From Talinum fruticosum (Eukaryota; Streptophyta; Magnoliopsida; Caryophyllales; Talinaceae): DNA of 64,000 nt. The notes beneath the pieces are model-generated. The model saw nothing but the letters and a program-made list of their open reading frames with translations. It searched no databases and was not told the DNA's origin. A program made the translations under genes and the position numbers. Position 1 is the first letter of the stretch. Each line of letters starts with the position of its first letter. The stretch is from positions 10,586,001 through 10,650,000 of the forward strand of contig JAITYX010000005.1 of assembly GCA_021018815.1 (NCBI GenBank). The letters run 5' to 3'. Below are positions 46,541 to 57,368 of the stretch, in pieces.

Positions 46541-47700
46541 GTCAACATTCTCGGATCTAAAGCTCAGCAGAAATGATGATCTTGATAAAAACGAGCTCAT
46601 TAAGAATCAAATCCATGTCACTCGGAATGAAGTCACTCAAACTCGGAATGAGACTACTCAAGAGCTAGCTCGGAATGTTGAAGGTCAATCTGATGAACCA
46701 CTCGGAACAGACTACCGAGGATTAACCAATTCAACCTACAGATCTGGTGAACCAAAGAACAGGTAGAGCTTTCAAGTATGCTTTTAGTCACCCACTAGAA
46801 AACATCATATCCGACATCAACAGTGGGGTAAGAACTCGTTCCTGTCTTCAAAATCTATGTGCATTCACTGCATTCATATCATTAACCGAACCCAGAAATG
46901 CACTAGATGCCCTAAATGAACCTGAATGGGTAGAGGCCATGCAAGAGGAACTCAATCAATTCGAAAGAAACCAAGTCCGGACTTTGACCAAACGACCTTC
47001 CGACCACCCAGATCATAGGAACCAAATGGGTTTTCAAAAACAAACTGGATGAAGGTGGGTTGGTAGTCGAAATAAGGCTAGACTTGTGGCTCAAGGTTAC
47101 AATGAAGAAGAAGGGATTGATTGTGGGGAAACCTTTGGACCTGTTGCTGAATTGAAGCTATTAGAATCTTATTGGCATTTGCATCTAGCATGAATATCAA
47201 GTTATATCAAATAGATGTTAAATGTGCTTTTCTTAATGGTTTCATTGAAGAGGAAGTCTATGTTGAGTAACCCCTGGATTTGAAAACTCGAATTTCCAAA
47301 ACATGTTTTCAAATTGCAAAAAGCTCTTTATAGTCTTAAATAAGCTCCCGGAGCGTGGTATGAAAGAATGAGCAATTTCTTGGTTGAAAATGATTTTAGA
47401 AGAGGTCAGATTGACAAAACTCTTTTTATAAAAACCAAGGGAAATGAGACAGGAATTTCAAATGAGTATGATGGGAGAACTCAATTTCTTCCTTGGTCTA
47501 CAAATCAAGCAAGACAAAGATGACATCTATGTCCATCAATCAAAGTATACCAAGGAGCTGCTGAAGAAGTATAAACTCTAAGATGCAAAACATGCAGCAA
47601 CACCTATGAGCGATAACATAAAACTGGACTCAAATGAGAAAGGTAAAGAAGTAGATTAGAAACTCTACTAAGGTATGATTGGATCTTTGCTCTATCTCAC
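46541..47700 (+). pseudogene. SIRE reverse transcriptase (catalytic motif deleted)
   Basis: Linker to about 46890, then NEPEWVEAMQEELNQFERNQV (46915-46977), TKWVFKNKLDE (47020), KLYQIDVKCAFLNGFIEEEVYVE (47200-47270) and FIKTKGNE (47430-47447). The frame then jumps directly to a 'MSMMGEL.FFLGLQIKQ'-type segment at 47462-47513. The intervening block, which in the family contains the catalytic YVDD, is missing. Frameshifts are present near 47045, 47130, 47290 and 47340. Confidence 0.8.
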
Positions 47701-48321
47701 TTCAAGTAGGCCGGACATAATGTTTAGTGTCTATCTCGTGTGCAAGATTTCAAGCTAATCCAAAAGAATCACATCTCACTCCGAGTGAAGAGAATATTCG
47801 AGATATCTTGCAGGGACTCAAAATTTAGGTCTATGGTACTCCGGACTCGAACCGACTCTCACTGGATACTTAGATGCCGACTATGCTGGATACAAAGTTG
47901 ATAGAAAAAGCACCTCGAGAGTCCGCTAGCTTCGGGTCAACCCCGATATCATGGCACTCAAAGAAGCAAAACTCGGTAGGTCTATCAACTGCTGAAGCTG
48001 AGTATATTGCGGCTGGGGCATGCTTGTGCTAAGATCTTATGGATAAAGCAACACTTGAAAGATCTTGGACTTTCATTCAAATCTGTTCCAATTAAGTGTG
48101 ATAATCAAAGTGCAATCAGCATCACCAAGAATCCAATTCAAGCACTCAAAGACTAAACATATTGAGGTCGGTATCATTTTCTAAGAGACCATTATGAGAA
48201 AGGTGATATTGAACTTGAATTCATTCCTACCGAGCTTCAATTAGCTGATATCTTTACTAAGCCCCTTAGTGAGGATCGGTTTTGTTTTATTAGGAATGAG
48301 CTTGGCATGATTAATGCATAA
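47701..48321 (+). pseudogene. SIRE RNase H (broken)
   Basis: Follows RT with SLLYLTSSRPDIMFSV (47683-47730), GYLDADYAGYKVDRKSTS (47865-47918), LSTAEAEYIAAGA (47980-48020), KHIEV near 48155 and the terminal ELQLADIFTKPLSEDRF (48230-48285) to LGMINA at 48318. This is the standard end of copia pol. Several frameshifts and stops. Confidence 0.8.
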
Positions 48322-48909
48322 TTAAAATTTTTTTTGGCATGATTATGTGTTGTGTGCTTACTTTCCTTAATATCCATTAGTTCAGTTGAACCAGTGATAC
48401 TAAGCCGATAGTTATTAGATGTTTGTGGTTTCGAGTCACTCGAAACTCAGCTGAGTCAGACTCGGATCTTGAGAAAACTGGACATCAAACTTCGAAATCA
48501 TCTCTAGATCAGTTGAGAATTTCGAAATTTCTTTCAAAATCTTTCTTTTCTCTCTCTATCTCACGCGCATCGATCAAACAACTAGCCGTTGAGAGATAGT
48601 CGCTGGAATGCTAACCGTTGGAGAGCGGAATAGTCACACCGGTCTAAGGTGACCGTTAAGGAAGCCGAGTCGAACGAATACTGAAGGACGATTATTTCTC
48701 TATAAATAGCGTCTATTTTCCTTCTTTTCGTTACTTTACTCTCTACTTACTCTCACTCTCGCACTTACTATTACTCGAAACAAGCTCTCGCATTCGAAGA
48801 AATGTTCGTCTCTCTTAAGCTAAGAGAAGAACATCTCAAGTAAGCTCTGTTGCTCTTTCTCTCTCTCTCTTCAAAAGTTCATCTCTTTCATCTCTTTTCA
48901 ACAACAAAC
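48322..48909 (+). other. Spacer between SIRE pol and the env-like ORF
   Basis: Non-coding. A pyrimidine-rich leader (48710-48890) follows CTATAAATAG at 48700-48709. This looks like a second promoter, separate from the LTR one, placed about 200 bases before the ATG at 48910. Confidence 0.5.
48700..48709 (+). promoter_or_regulatory. Internal TATA box ahead of the env-like ORF
   Basis: CTATAAATAG, identical to the LTR TATA box but with different surroundings (cgtctattttcc after it). It is followed by a CT-rich leader and MPKEVPTS at 48910. Confidence 0.45.
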
Positions 48910-50250
48910 ATGCCAAAAGAGGTTCCCACCTCGATTTTCTTGGTTCCGCCACCAAGAAACCTCACATAAAAAGCCAGGAAGGCCCCTCTACTCCTTCCAA
49001 ACCTCTTATCATCCAACACCTAACGTTGGATGACAAATTCTTCCCGACCACTAAGTTTTCATGGTTGGCTCACATAAAGTCCACAGGGGTTTACAATTTC
49101 CTCTGTTTTAGTGATTTCATCTACCTAGAACTCATTTCGAGTTCTATTCCAATCTTTCTAGCTCGAGGGTATCCTCACCTCCAGAGTTCGAGACATCACT
49201 GTCCGTATCAACACTTCTCTTCTCCATCATCTTTTCAAAGTATCTTGTATTTCTTGAACAAGCAACCCCATACCTTTCAACGAGGTTGCTGATGACTTCT
49301 TTGAGAAGTACGCTAAAGAATTCCCTGGGTCACGTAAAAACTTCTCCATGACCCAACTCAAGTTAGAAGCTCATCTTCTATGTTTTCTGCTGATGAGGAC
49401 TTTCTTCTTTCCGCATTCTAGCCAGGAGAACCCTAACTCCAACCACCTCAAAGCTCTTTACGACATTCTAGAGGGATACGAAATAGACCTCTTTCCCGCT
49501 ATAGTCGAGCAAATGGCAGCTGTGCTCGCTCGGACTCGTAACATGAAGACCACCCCTCTTTATTTCGGGGCTCTTCTCACTCTCATCTTCAAACAGTTTA
49601 AAGTTCCTCTTCCCTCAAATCCGAACGCGGTTTCGAGGCTTCCATTGTCGTTGGCAAAAAGGAACTCCTTGGGTATGGATACTAGGAGACCCAAAATGGT
49701 GTCCGGGTCCACAGCTCGAACCGAGGCCACCTTCTCCGCCTCGGACTCGGACTCAGCCCACTCTCTCTCTAACTCCTCCACCTGGTGGTGCCTCCACCTC
49801 AGGTGTTTCTTATATTATTTATTCCGCCTTGTCCATTGCTATCATGGACAAGCTCTCCTCGGTGTCCACCGAGTTCAAGGACATCCTCCGGTCATTCAAG
49901 ACTGTTCTTCAATCTATGACCATTAACCGGAAAACCGCTCAATCCCAAATCCGAGAGCAGCAAAATGTGCTTCTCGAGATGAAGGCCCCGGTTAAGGAGC
50001 AGAGGGAGCCGATCGAGCTCCTTCCTTCAGGAGAGGCGATCCAAGGCGGCTCGGGATCCGGTCGACTCAAACACTTCGAAGAATCCTCCAGTCCGATCAA
50101 ATCCTCCTCGGAAGGGGGAGAAGAAGAAGCGAAGAAGAAGAGGAGCTCGCGGCTGAGGCAGCTCCATCCGAGAAAGGAGAGAAGGAAAAAGAACCAACAG
50201 ATTGCAGCGAGAGGGCCCGGGTGCTCCCGAACCACAACCTGAGATGATCG
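48910..50250 (+). pseudogene. SIRE env-like ORF (broken)
   Basis: Third ORF typical of SIRE/Maximus elements; its function in plants is unknown. Pieces in order: MPKEVPTSIFLVPPPRN (48910), VRDITVRINTSLLHHLFKV (49188), FNEVADDFFEKYAKEF (49279), HLKALYDILEGYEIDLFPAI (49445-49504), and TPLYFGALLTLIFKQFKVPL (49553-49610). These match the 'putative plant transposon protein' fold in the region 'LDL.LLWAI..GRKI.L..LI..HM'. The C-terminal part (49829-50242) is Glu/Lys/Arg/Ser-rich. No transmembrane segment or signal peptide is clear. Shifts near 49020, 49280 and 49790. Confidence 0.68.
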
Positions 50251-50478
50251 GCTCGGACAGTAGTCCGAGTGGGTCGAAGACCCTGCCGACCGCGGTCGGT
50301 CGGCAGCTAGTCGGCCTGAGTACACCCATTCGACGGTTGAGTTCCAGGAGGATGAGCCTCGGGACGAACTAGTTACTGGGTCGGCCACTCGGAGCCGAGC
50401 CCATTCCGGAGATCCGGTGTGGCCTCCACCTCGCTCGTCAACATCTTCCAAATCTTATCGGCGAAGGCGCACTTGCTC

Positions 50479-51025
50479 TGTTAGGAATCGGGGTTCACAA
50501 CAATGAGACTTATGACAAAAGAAAATAAAGGAAATTTGAGACACAAGATTTTAACTCGAAAAACCCAAACCCGGAAAAAACCACGAAACCGATGCACTAG
50601 AATTTGAGTAATTTACAAAGAATTTCCCTCAAGCACTCACTTGCTTCACTTTGCAATACACTACTCACATCTCTATACAACAATGGAGGAAAACACAGAT
50701 TATATAGACATAACCGAGTCAAACGAAGCATTTACAAGCTTTAAACCAAGCATTAACACTCATTAACACAAAGAAAACCGCCCAAAACGCTTCCGGCCGT
50801 GCAGCCGGAAGGCCACACAACCGGCATGGGCCGTGCCCCGTGCTGCTGGCACGGGCCATGCCCTCGGACACGGCCAGCCCGAGTTCGGTGCTGGTCGTGG
50901 CTGGCTGCAACTCGCTTTGTCCGAGACGCTCCGTGCTCGAACCCTCTTGCCCTTGTTCGCCGTTTCTTGCCCCGTATTGCGATTTCCCGAGCCTAAAACA
51001 ACCATTAGAGTCCAAAATCCCAACA
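50479..51025 (-). mobile_element. 3' LTR of the Tork element
   Basis: 547 bases. Minus strand from TGTTGGGATTTTGGAC to GATTCCTAACA. TATA-like TATATAATC on the minus strand at 50706-50698. A cluster of cacgggccatgccc-type inverted motifs lies at 50822-50875. Several overlapping ORFs on both strands (50719-51072) are open because of the GC-rich middle and are not genes. Confidence 0.8.
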
Positions 51026-51040
51026 ATCTCCCACTTGGAG
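51026..51040 (-). other. Polypurine tract of the Tork element
   Basis: Minus strand CCAAGTGGGAGAT immediately before TGTTGGG, the usual copia PPT form. Confidence 0.7.
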
Positions 51041-51360
51041 ACTAATGACTCACCTCCTTTTGTTGTACTCATCTAGCCACCGAAAACCCCGGCCCCTTCA
51101 ACATGAGAGACCCACCAAGGCCTTGAACCGCCTCAATGTTTCGGTACCTTTACCTTGGATTCGCTCCTTCACCGGATTTCCGCTATCCAAGCCTTCAAGC
51201 CCATTTTCATCACCCAACGTGAACTCCCACTCGGATCGATCTACATCTTGCATACTTTCACCATGCACAACTAGCTCACCGGCGTTAGTGAATAAAACAT
51301 AATGAAGACATAATTTTTACCTTTGGGCTTTACCTTCCGTAGACAACGCCGCATTCTTCA

Positions 51361-51705
51361 TTATTCGGATTCTTGCAAATTTCCTTGTGAAGCACCCGAT
51401 GACCTGTTTGTAGACCCAACAAACACCTTGTCATCCTCATCAACTCCAACTACAGCAGAATCCATACCAAGTCCTTCATCCCGAAAACTCCCACTGGAAT
51501 TGTTAACCCCGGCATCCAAAGCTAAGTCACTACCATCCCTGGTATAGTATAAAGAGCCGGATTTTATACCCTTAGCCACTACCAATGCCCCCTTAACAAT
51601 TTTCCAGCCACCATTGCCAAACTTCATTAGGTACCCCGACTCATCCAATTGACTTACCGAAATCAAGTTCTTAGCCAATCCCGGAATATACCTAACACCT
51701 TGCAA
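51361..51705 (-). pseudogene. Tork GAG-pre-integrase fragment
   Basis: Encodes VRYIPGLAKNLISVSQLDESGY and GGWKIVKGALVVAKGIKSGSLY, split here to stay within the quoting limit. This is the characteristic segment between protease and integrase in Tork/TNT1-type elements. It overlaps the end of the gag-protease frame at 51663-51705 in another register, so a frameshift separates them. The frame ends at 51361 without any integrase. Confidence 0.75.
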
Positions 51706-52724
51706 TGTCCAAAACCCCCACTTGAGGTTTTGATCCTCACATCCCCTTGCCTAGAATGTCCAAGCTTTTCCCATTTGCTACAAAAACTTTTCCAAGTTTT
51801 CCCCAACAAAATTGTGAAACAAGCTTCTCCTAGACCCGGAATGAAACGATGCCCGGAATCAACCACCCAAGACTCAATAGGACTTTCCATACTAACCACA
51901 AGTGCATCACCTACATCTTCCATGGAATTTATAGAACTCCGGTCATCAAACTTTTTAGGACAATTTTTCTTAAAATGTCCCTTATCCCCACAGCCCCAAC
52001 ACACAACCTCTCCCTGGTTTGGGGACTGTCCCCTTGCTTTGGATTTTCCCCGGCCATTTTTCCCTTGTTTCTCCTTACCCCTTACATGTAATGCATTCCC
52101 CGATGACTCTAGTGTACCTCCCTTGCGAATGCTTTCGCTCAAGATCACATCCCGAACCTCATCAAACTTTAATGCATTTGAACCCCTAGCACTACTAACT
52201 GTAGACACTATGGTATCCCATGACTTGGGTAACGAAGACAACAAAATTAAGCCCTTAACTTCATCCTCAAAGTTTATACTCACCGAAACAAGATTAGAGA
52301 TAATCATATTAAAATCATTAATATGATCCACTACACTAGTGCTAAAACCCATTTTTAATTCAAACAATCGACGCATGAGATATACCTTATTTACCGCTGA
52401 AGGTTTCTCATAGAGGTTGGACAATGCTTCCATCAATCCTTTCGTCGTCTTTTGTTCCATCACGTTGAAAGCCACATTCCGTGATAATGTCAATCTAACC
52501 ATCCCAAGCGCTTGTCGATCAAGCAACTTCCAATCCTTTTCTTCCAAAATCCCAACATGCTCGTCCACCCACCTCAACGCAGATCGCTTCATCTCTTCTA
52601 TCTTTTTTTTTTTTTTGCTTTTCAATTTTTTTTGTCCGGACATCAAATCTGTATCTACTTGATACATTCTTCCTCTTTTTTGTTTTTTTGTTTTTGTTGT
52701 CTTGTTTAGGGGAGTTTCTCTCAC
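51663..52724 (-). CDS. Tork gag-protease fragment, open frame of 353 aa
   Basis: Gag of a Tork/TNT1-like copia element. The gag-polypeptide (UBN2) core spans residues about 55-200: WKLLDRQALGMVRLTLSRNV, KPSAVNKVYLMRRLFELKMG, VVDHINDFNMIISNLV, LPKSWDTIVSTVSSA. A basic linker precedes an intact CCHC knuckle, CWGCGDKGHFKKNCP (about residues 240-255). The protease start WVVDSG follows near residue 290 with its catalytic Asp. The usual N-terminal Trp-containing part is missing and replaced by a Lys-rich stretch (MSGQKKLKSKKKKK) read from a poly-T tract. Beyond residue 295 the match fails. It is the longest open transposon frame in the window, though it lacks pol partners. Confidence 0.75.
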   Translation of the reverse strand: MRETPLNKTTKTKKQKRGRMYQVDTDLMSGQKKLKSKKKKKIEEMKRSALRWVDEHVGILEEKDWKLLDRQALGMVRLTLSRNVAFNVMEQKTTKGLMEALSNLYEKPSAVNKVYLMRRLFELKMGFSTSVVDHINDFNMIISNLVSVSINFEDEVKGLILLSSLPKSWDTIVSTVSSARGSNALKFDEVRDVILSESIRKGGTLESSGNALHVRGKEKQGKNGRGKSKARGQSPNQGEVVCWGCGDKGHFKKNCPKKFDDRSSINSMEDVGDALVVSMESPIESWVVDSGHRFIPGLGEACFTILLGKTWKSFCSKWEKLGHSRQGDVRIKTSSGGFGHCKVLGIFRDWLRT

Positions 52725-52734
52725 CTTCTTTTGT

Positions 52735-53112
52735 GTAAACTCTTTAGTTTAAATTATAATGCATTTCACTAATAATCCTGCTATCTCGTCTTCCGAGTTG
52801 CACTATATCCGAGTTTATTGCTTAAAGCAATTATTTGTGAGTTTCAATTTCTTGCTCAGTTTTTTTTCTTCTTTGCTCCGATTCGACAACTATGTCTATC
52901 ATTGCTCCGATACTCGGTTATTTTCTTGCTCCGATACTTTAGCTCTTTTTATGCAATCTCAACTTATTTTGCTCCGATAGAATATAAGTTTCAATTCATT
53001 TACTCTACACAATTCTATCATGGTTTTTTTTCTGACTTATTCCTTGAGAAAGGATGAAAAACCAGATCTATATCACTAACAAAGTTTCTGTCTAAGTATG
53101 GAATTCCTTTCA
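52735..53112 (+). other. SIRE 3' leader with short repeats
   Basis: Sequence between the Tork insertion and the SIRE PPT. TTGCTCCGAT occurs four times (52874, 52903, 52926, 52969). No credible ORF; those listed here are reads through AT-rich sequence. Confidence 0.5.
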
Positions 53113-53127
53113 TCAAAAAGGGGAGAT
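53113..53127 (+). other. SIRE polypurine tract
   Basis: TCAAAAAGGGGAGAT directly before TGAAGACTCGG of the 3' LTR. Confidence 0.85.
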
Positions 53128-54678
53128 TGAAGACTCGGACCTTACATATATATCATTATGAGTTCCATCAAGGGATCGGATATAAGACTTCATCTCTCAT
53201 AAGGTTTTGATTAAAAGTCATTCTATCCGCTTTAACTTTTATGAGTGATATAGCATCTTTTCCGAGTGTTACAGAATCTATCATATATATTCTCACTTGA
53301 TACTTGACTGACTCGGAGAGCATACTCTTGCATGCCACTTCACACACGGTTTCGAGTCACTCGGATAACACTCGAGATATATTACATGTTCAAACACTTG
53401 TTCTAGTTTGCATAAACTTTGTTCGACTTCATGATCTAAGTTTGATTAGATTACTGAGTTAATTCATCTTTCTAAGTCGGCATGCTTGGTTTGAACATTG
53501 GCAGTCTAGATCAAGTCTTTCCACTCGATGTTATTTATCCGACTTGCTTGACCTCTACACCGACTCGGATGGAATTTGAGTATAATGGATATTAGACTCG
53601 GAAAATTCCATTTCTTTCGACTCAAATAATTATGCACTTAATTATCTTAATTAAAATTATTATCTATGTCTAATCTTGGAGCAAAGTATTTTATACTTTG
53701 AGAACCAGATTGATTTACTTTTGTAGGTTATTCAAACGAGGCTATCATATTTTTGAATTACAAAAGTAACCGGCTTCAAAACATCAAATTACCAGCGAGA
53801 TAAGGCTTTTTCCACCTCTAACCAAGGCCCGGACATCGTGTCGGGGTTGTCCGTTTCCGAGCCGGAAATCTGCAACGCTAAGCTCAATGGTGGTTTCCAC
53901 CCTACTTTTCGGACACCATTAGTGGATTGGGACTTCCAAAGGAGTCAAGAGTCGTTGCCCAACGTTAACATCTCAACGGATATTTTCTTAGTGACTCGGA
54001 AAATCCATTGCAACGGTCACAAAGGACTTCCAGTCGGAAGATAGTCACAACGGCTAATCTGCTTTGTTATCTATAAATAGAAGCTAACTCTCAAGACTTG
54101 AAGATTGTTGAACCTACTGTCAATACATGTACTTAAGCAAAAGTCGTTGTATTCATACTCAATCTTCTACTTACAACACCAACTCTATACTTAATATCTT
54201 TCCGAGTTGTAAGGTCTTGTAATCGGTTTACAAACACTAACTCTTACTTTCGAGTAAGGTCCCTTGACTGAGCGGTAAAGGTTAATTCAGCTTAGTTGTC
54301 CCTAGCTGTGAAGGTTACCTCGGTTAGGAAGTACTAGATCGAGATAAGGTAATTTATGAGTCTAGGAAAATCTTGTAAGGAATTGTCTAAGGGGGCAATT
54401 CTGGTTGAGTCATTCTACTGTATTTTGTGGATTCAAAATAGTTGATTTGACTTGGTGCTTGGATTAGCACTAACCGTGGTCTTCCGCCCCAGGAGGGTTT
54501 CCATGTAATTTTACGAGTTAACACTTTTCTAAGTTAGCACTTTTCCGAGTCCAATCTAGACTCGGACTCTCCATAGATTTATCTCTACTTTTATTCTTCC
54601 TTTATTTGCTTAAAATTCCTCATCACCCTATTCACGCCCCTGTAGAGTGACTCAAGTCTCTCCAAGAGCAAACCTTCA
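53128..54678 (+). mobile_element. SIRE 3' LTR
   Basis: 1551 bases, TGAAGACTCGGACC to GAGCAAACCTTCA, partner of 40292-41800. TATA at 54071-54080. It contains a short local duplication (acttttc(t/c)aagt/gagt) near 54520-54550 not seen in the 5' copy. Confidence 0.92.
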
Positions 54679-55027
54679 AATGTATGAGTAGTTTAGTTTT
54701 TCTAGGGATTTGTGATGCTGAAACAATGAAGTTTGATTAGTTTTCCATGATTTGTGCTTGAATTCTGATTTTGATTAATAGAAGGTTGTGTTTATCATGT
54801 TCATGAGTGTTTTGAAGGCCTAGAATACTTGTGTTTAGAGATTAATCTATCATGTACTGAAAAGTGAAATAGAATAATCCGACAACCAACCTTCTACCTA
54901 GTTTATGAAATTTGAGAAAAGATTAGTAAATTAGGGGTTCACCTTGATAATTTGAAATCTTTAACTTTGATTAACTTAAAAGGCATACGAAAGTTGTTTG
55001 ATAGGTTAATTAGAGCACTTCTATTAA

Positions 55028-56626
55028 TGAAGACTCGGACTTTACACCGCACATTTCTGAGTTCTATCAAGGGAATCAGGTATAAGACTTTCTCACTTAT
55101 AGAGTTTTGATTTCAAGTCATTCCCTGTGCCTTAGAAACTTTTACGAGTGATATAGTATTTCCTCTTAGTGATATAGCAATTATTTGATATATTTATGCA
55201 TGACTCTTGCTGACTCGGAAAGCATATCTGTACTCACTATTGTACACTTAGTTACGAGTCTCTCATCACTTAGAATTATCACATGTTCAAATGACTAGTA
55301 TTCGCATAACCGCACTCGAGTCCGACTTCATGTTACAAGACTTTTTCTGTTAGAGTCGGCACTTCTAGTCCGAACCATGCTTAGTATAGATCAAGTTTGT
55401 TCACTCCGATATTCTTTATTTAACTTGATTCTTGTTTAGACTAACTCGGATGGAATTTTGAGTATCATGGATATTAGACTTAGAAAATTCCATTCCTTTT
55501 CCGACTCGAGATAATTAGTCACTTAATTATCTTAATTATATTATTATCTGTGTCTAATCTTGGACCAAAGTATTTTATACTTTGAGAACCAAATTGATTT
55601 ACTTTTGTAGGTTATTCAAACGAGGCTACTCTTTTTAAATACAAAGTAACCTGGCTTCAAAACGTCAAATCACCAACGAGACAAGGCTTTTTCTACCTCG
55701 ACCTAGCCCCGGAAGATCGTGTCGAGTGCATGCATTTCCAAAGCTGGAAATCGCAACACCAAGCTAAACGGTGGTTTCCACCTTATTTTTCAAGACACCA
55801 CCAGTGGTTTTGGGACTTCCAAAAGAGTCAAGAACCGTTGCCCAATGTTCATATCTCAACGGATATTTTCCGATTGACTCGGAAAATCCATTACAATGGT
55901 CATAAAGGACTCTTAGTCGGAAGATGGACACAACGGCTATGTCTGCTTGGTCATCTATAAATAGAAGCCAACTCTCAAGACTTGAAGATTGTCGAATCTA
56001 TTGTTAATATACGTACTTGATGAAAAGTCATTGTATTTATTCTCAATCTTCTACTTACAACTCCAATTCTGTAATTTTTATATTATGAGTTGTAAGGTCT
56101 TGTACTCGATTACAAACTTTTTCTTACTCTCTAAGTAAGGTCCCTTGACTCGGTTGTAAGGGTTAACTCAGCTTAGTTGTCCCTTGCTGTAAGGGTTATC
56201 TCGGTTAGGAAGTACTAAATCGGATAAGGGAATTTCGAGTCTAGGAAAAACTTGTAAGGAGTTGTCTAAGGGAGCAACTCGGGGTCGGTCGAGTCTATTG
56301 TATTTTGTGGACTCAAAATAGTGGATTCGACTTCGTGCTTGGACTAGCACGGTTCATGGTTTTCTGCCCCAGGAGGGTTTCCACGTACTTCCGAGTGTCA
56401 TTATTTTCTGAGTACATTCTAGACTCGAGACAGGTTCAAAGTTTCGGTTTAATCTGCTTCCTCACACTTCTCTCGAAATTCCGAGTTCATACTTTTCGAG
56501 TTCTATATCGACTTAGAATCGGCTTCTATCCGTAGTCCGCTCAAAAGAGTTTGTTTTTCTAAAAATCTTCCACTACCCTATTCACCCCCTCTAGGGTGAA
56601 TTAGTCTCTCCACAAGCAAACCTTCA
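55028..56626 (+). mobile_element. SIRE solo LTR with perfect ATTAA duplication
   Basis: 1599 bases from TGAAGACTCGGAC to CACAAGCAAACCTTCA. ATTAA flanks both sides (55023-55027, 56627-56631). TATA at 55955-55964. It is inserted in the right half of the Athila-like solo LTR. More diverged from the full-length element's LTRs than these are from each other. Confidence 0.95.
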
Positions 56627-57368
56627 ATTAAGCATCAAAAGAGCGGTAGAATTTTATGATTATCGATCCTTGATTTACTTGAAAGAATGATTGCACAAAT
56701 TATGTTTAAATAATCAAACTCATTGTTAGGAAAGCAAATCTGTAGATGTTTTATCCACTTATTTAAGTCTAGATTAATTTTCTTGATTTTAATAGTTAGA
56801 ACTAGTTTAGAAAGAACAAATTCCAAAAACCGATTTGCTTAGCAATTGAGTAGAAGGCTAGTTTATTACATTGCTAGAATTGAGTCCTTATGGGATCGAC
56901 CTTGGTTAGCTATAATCATATATCGTGTGCTTGCGGCCTGTCATCGACTCCGCCGCGGTGCCCGCCATCTCTTAGTTGCCTATCTCTCTCTCACATAGAA
57001 CTTGTTGGTAGCTCCATCTTTATAAATATTTTTTCCTGGAATTATTTCAAATGTTAGTTCAATTCCTTTTTAGATTTGTTTATTGAATGTATTGGGTTCT
57101 TGAATTTTGAGATTCCTAGGCAAGGCATTGATTTCATAGATGATACGGATTGTGTGTGAAATATTAGTAAAATGGAAAGATATATGGGAATGTTGATTTT
57201 GTGTGATTGGGAAGATTGGAATTCTTGAAATGTAGTTGCATAATGGCATGCTTATTTGGATATTTTGTGCTTATTTTACTTATACTAATGATGCTTCATG
57301 GGAATATTTTTATGCATGTCATAATATTTGGCATAAATATTTGCATTTCTCATGTTTAAGGGTGAGCT

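Larger units (their letters stand above)
50479..52734 (-). mobile_element. Truncated Tork-type copia element, minus strand
   Basis: Reading leftwards: gag from 52724, protease and pre-integrase motifs to 51361, about 320 bases of unassigned sequence, a PPT and a 3' LTR (51025-50479). Integrase, RT, RNase H and the 5' LTR are missing. It is inserted in the 3' part of the SIRE element, and the host sequence resumes near 52740. No matching target duplication was found on the gag side. Confidence 0.8.
40292..54678 (+). mobile_element. Full-length SIRE/Maximus-type Ty1/copia retrotransposon (14.4 kb with insertions)
   Basis: Two LTRs (40292-41800, 53128-54678), an iMet PBS, gag with coiled-coil extension, protease, integrase, RT, RNase H, a 3' env-like ORF and a PPT, in copia order. 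Flanks GATGT (40287-40291) and AATGT (54679-54683) match at four of five bases. The long gag, the env-like ORF and the 3' leader point to SIRE/Maximus. It contains an inverted SIRE solo LTR (43862-45426) and a Tork fragment (50479-52724). All genes are broken. Confidence 0.9.
39520..56943 (+). mobile_element. Solo LTR of Athila-like appearance, split by SIRE elements
   Basis: Starts TGATAAGTGCATGC. Its last part (56860-56943) contains tccttatgggatcgaccttgg, a phrase typical of plant gypsy LTR 3' ends, and finishes at CA (56943). Flanks TTGAC (39515-39519) and TCGAC (56944-56948) agree at four of five bases. Without the SIRE element (40292-54678) and the solo LTR (55028-56626) about 1.4 kb remain. 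Three GC-rich hairpin-like motifs lie at 39790-39970. ORFs in the first piece are not credible. The lineage is inferred from layout only. Confidence 0.55.

Noticed and set aside
49939..50451. 170-aa minus-strand ORF
   Set aside because: Reverse-strand shadow of the charged C-terminal part of the SIRE env-like ORF.
50719..51072. Overlapping ORFs of 65-117 aa on both strands
   Set aside because: All fall in the GC-rich middle of the Tork LTR; mutual mirror images with no family resemblance.
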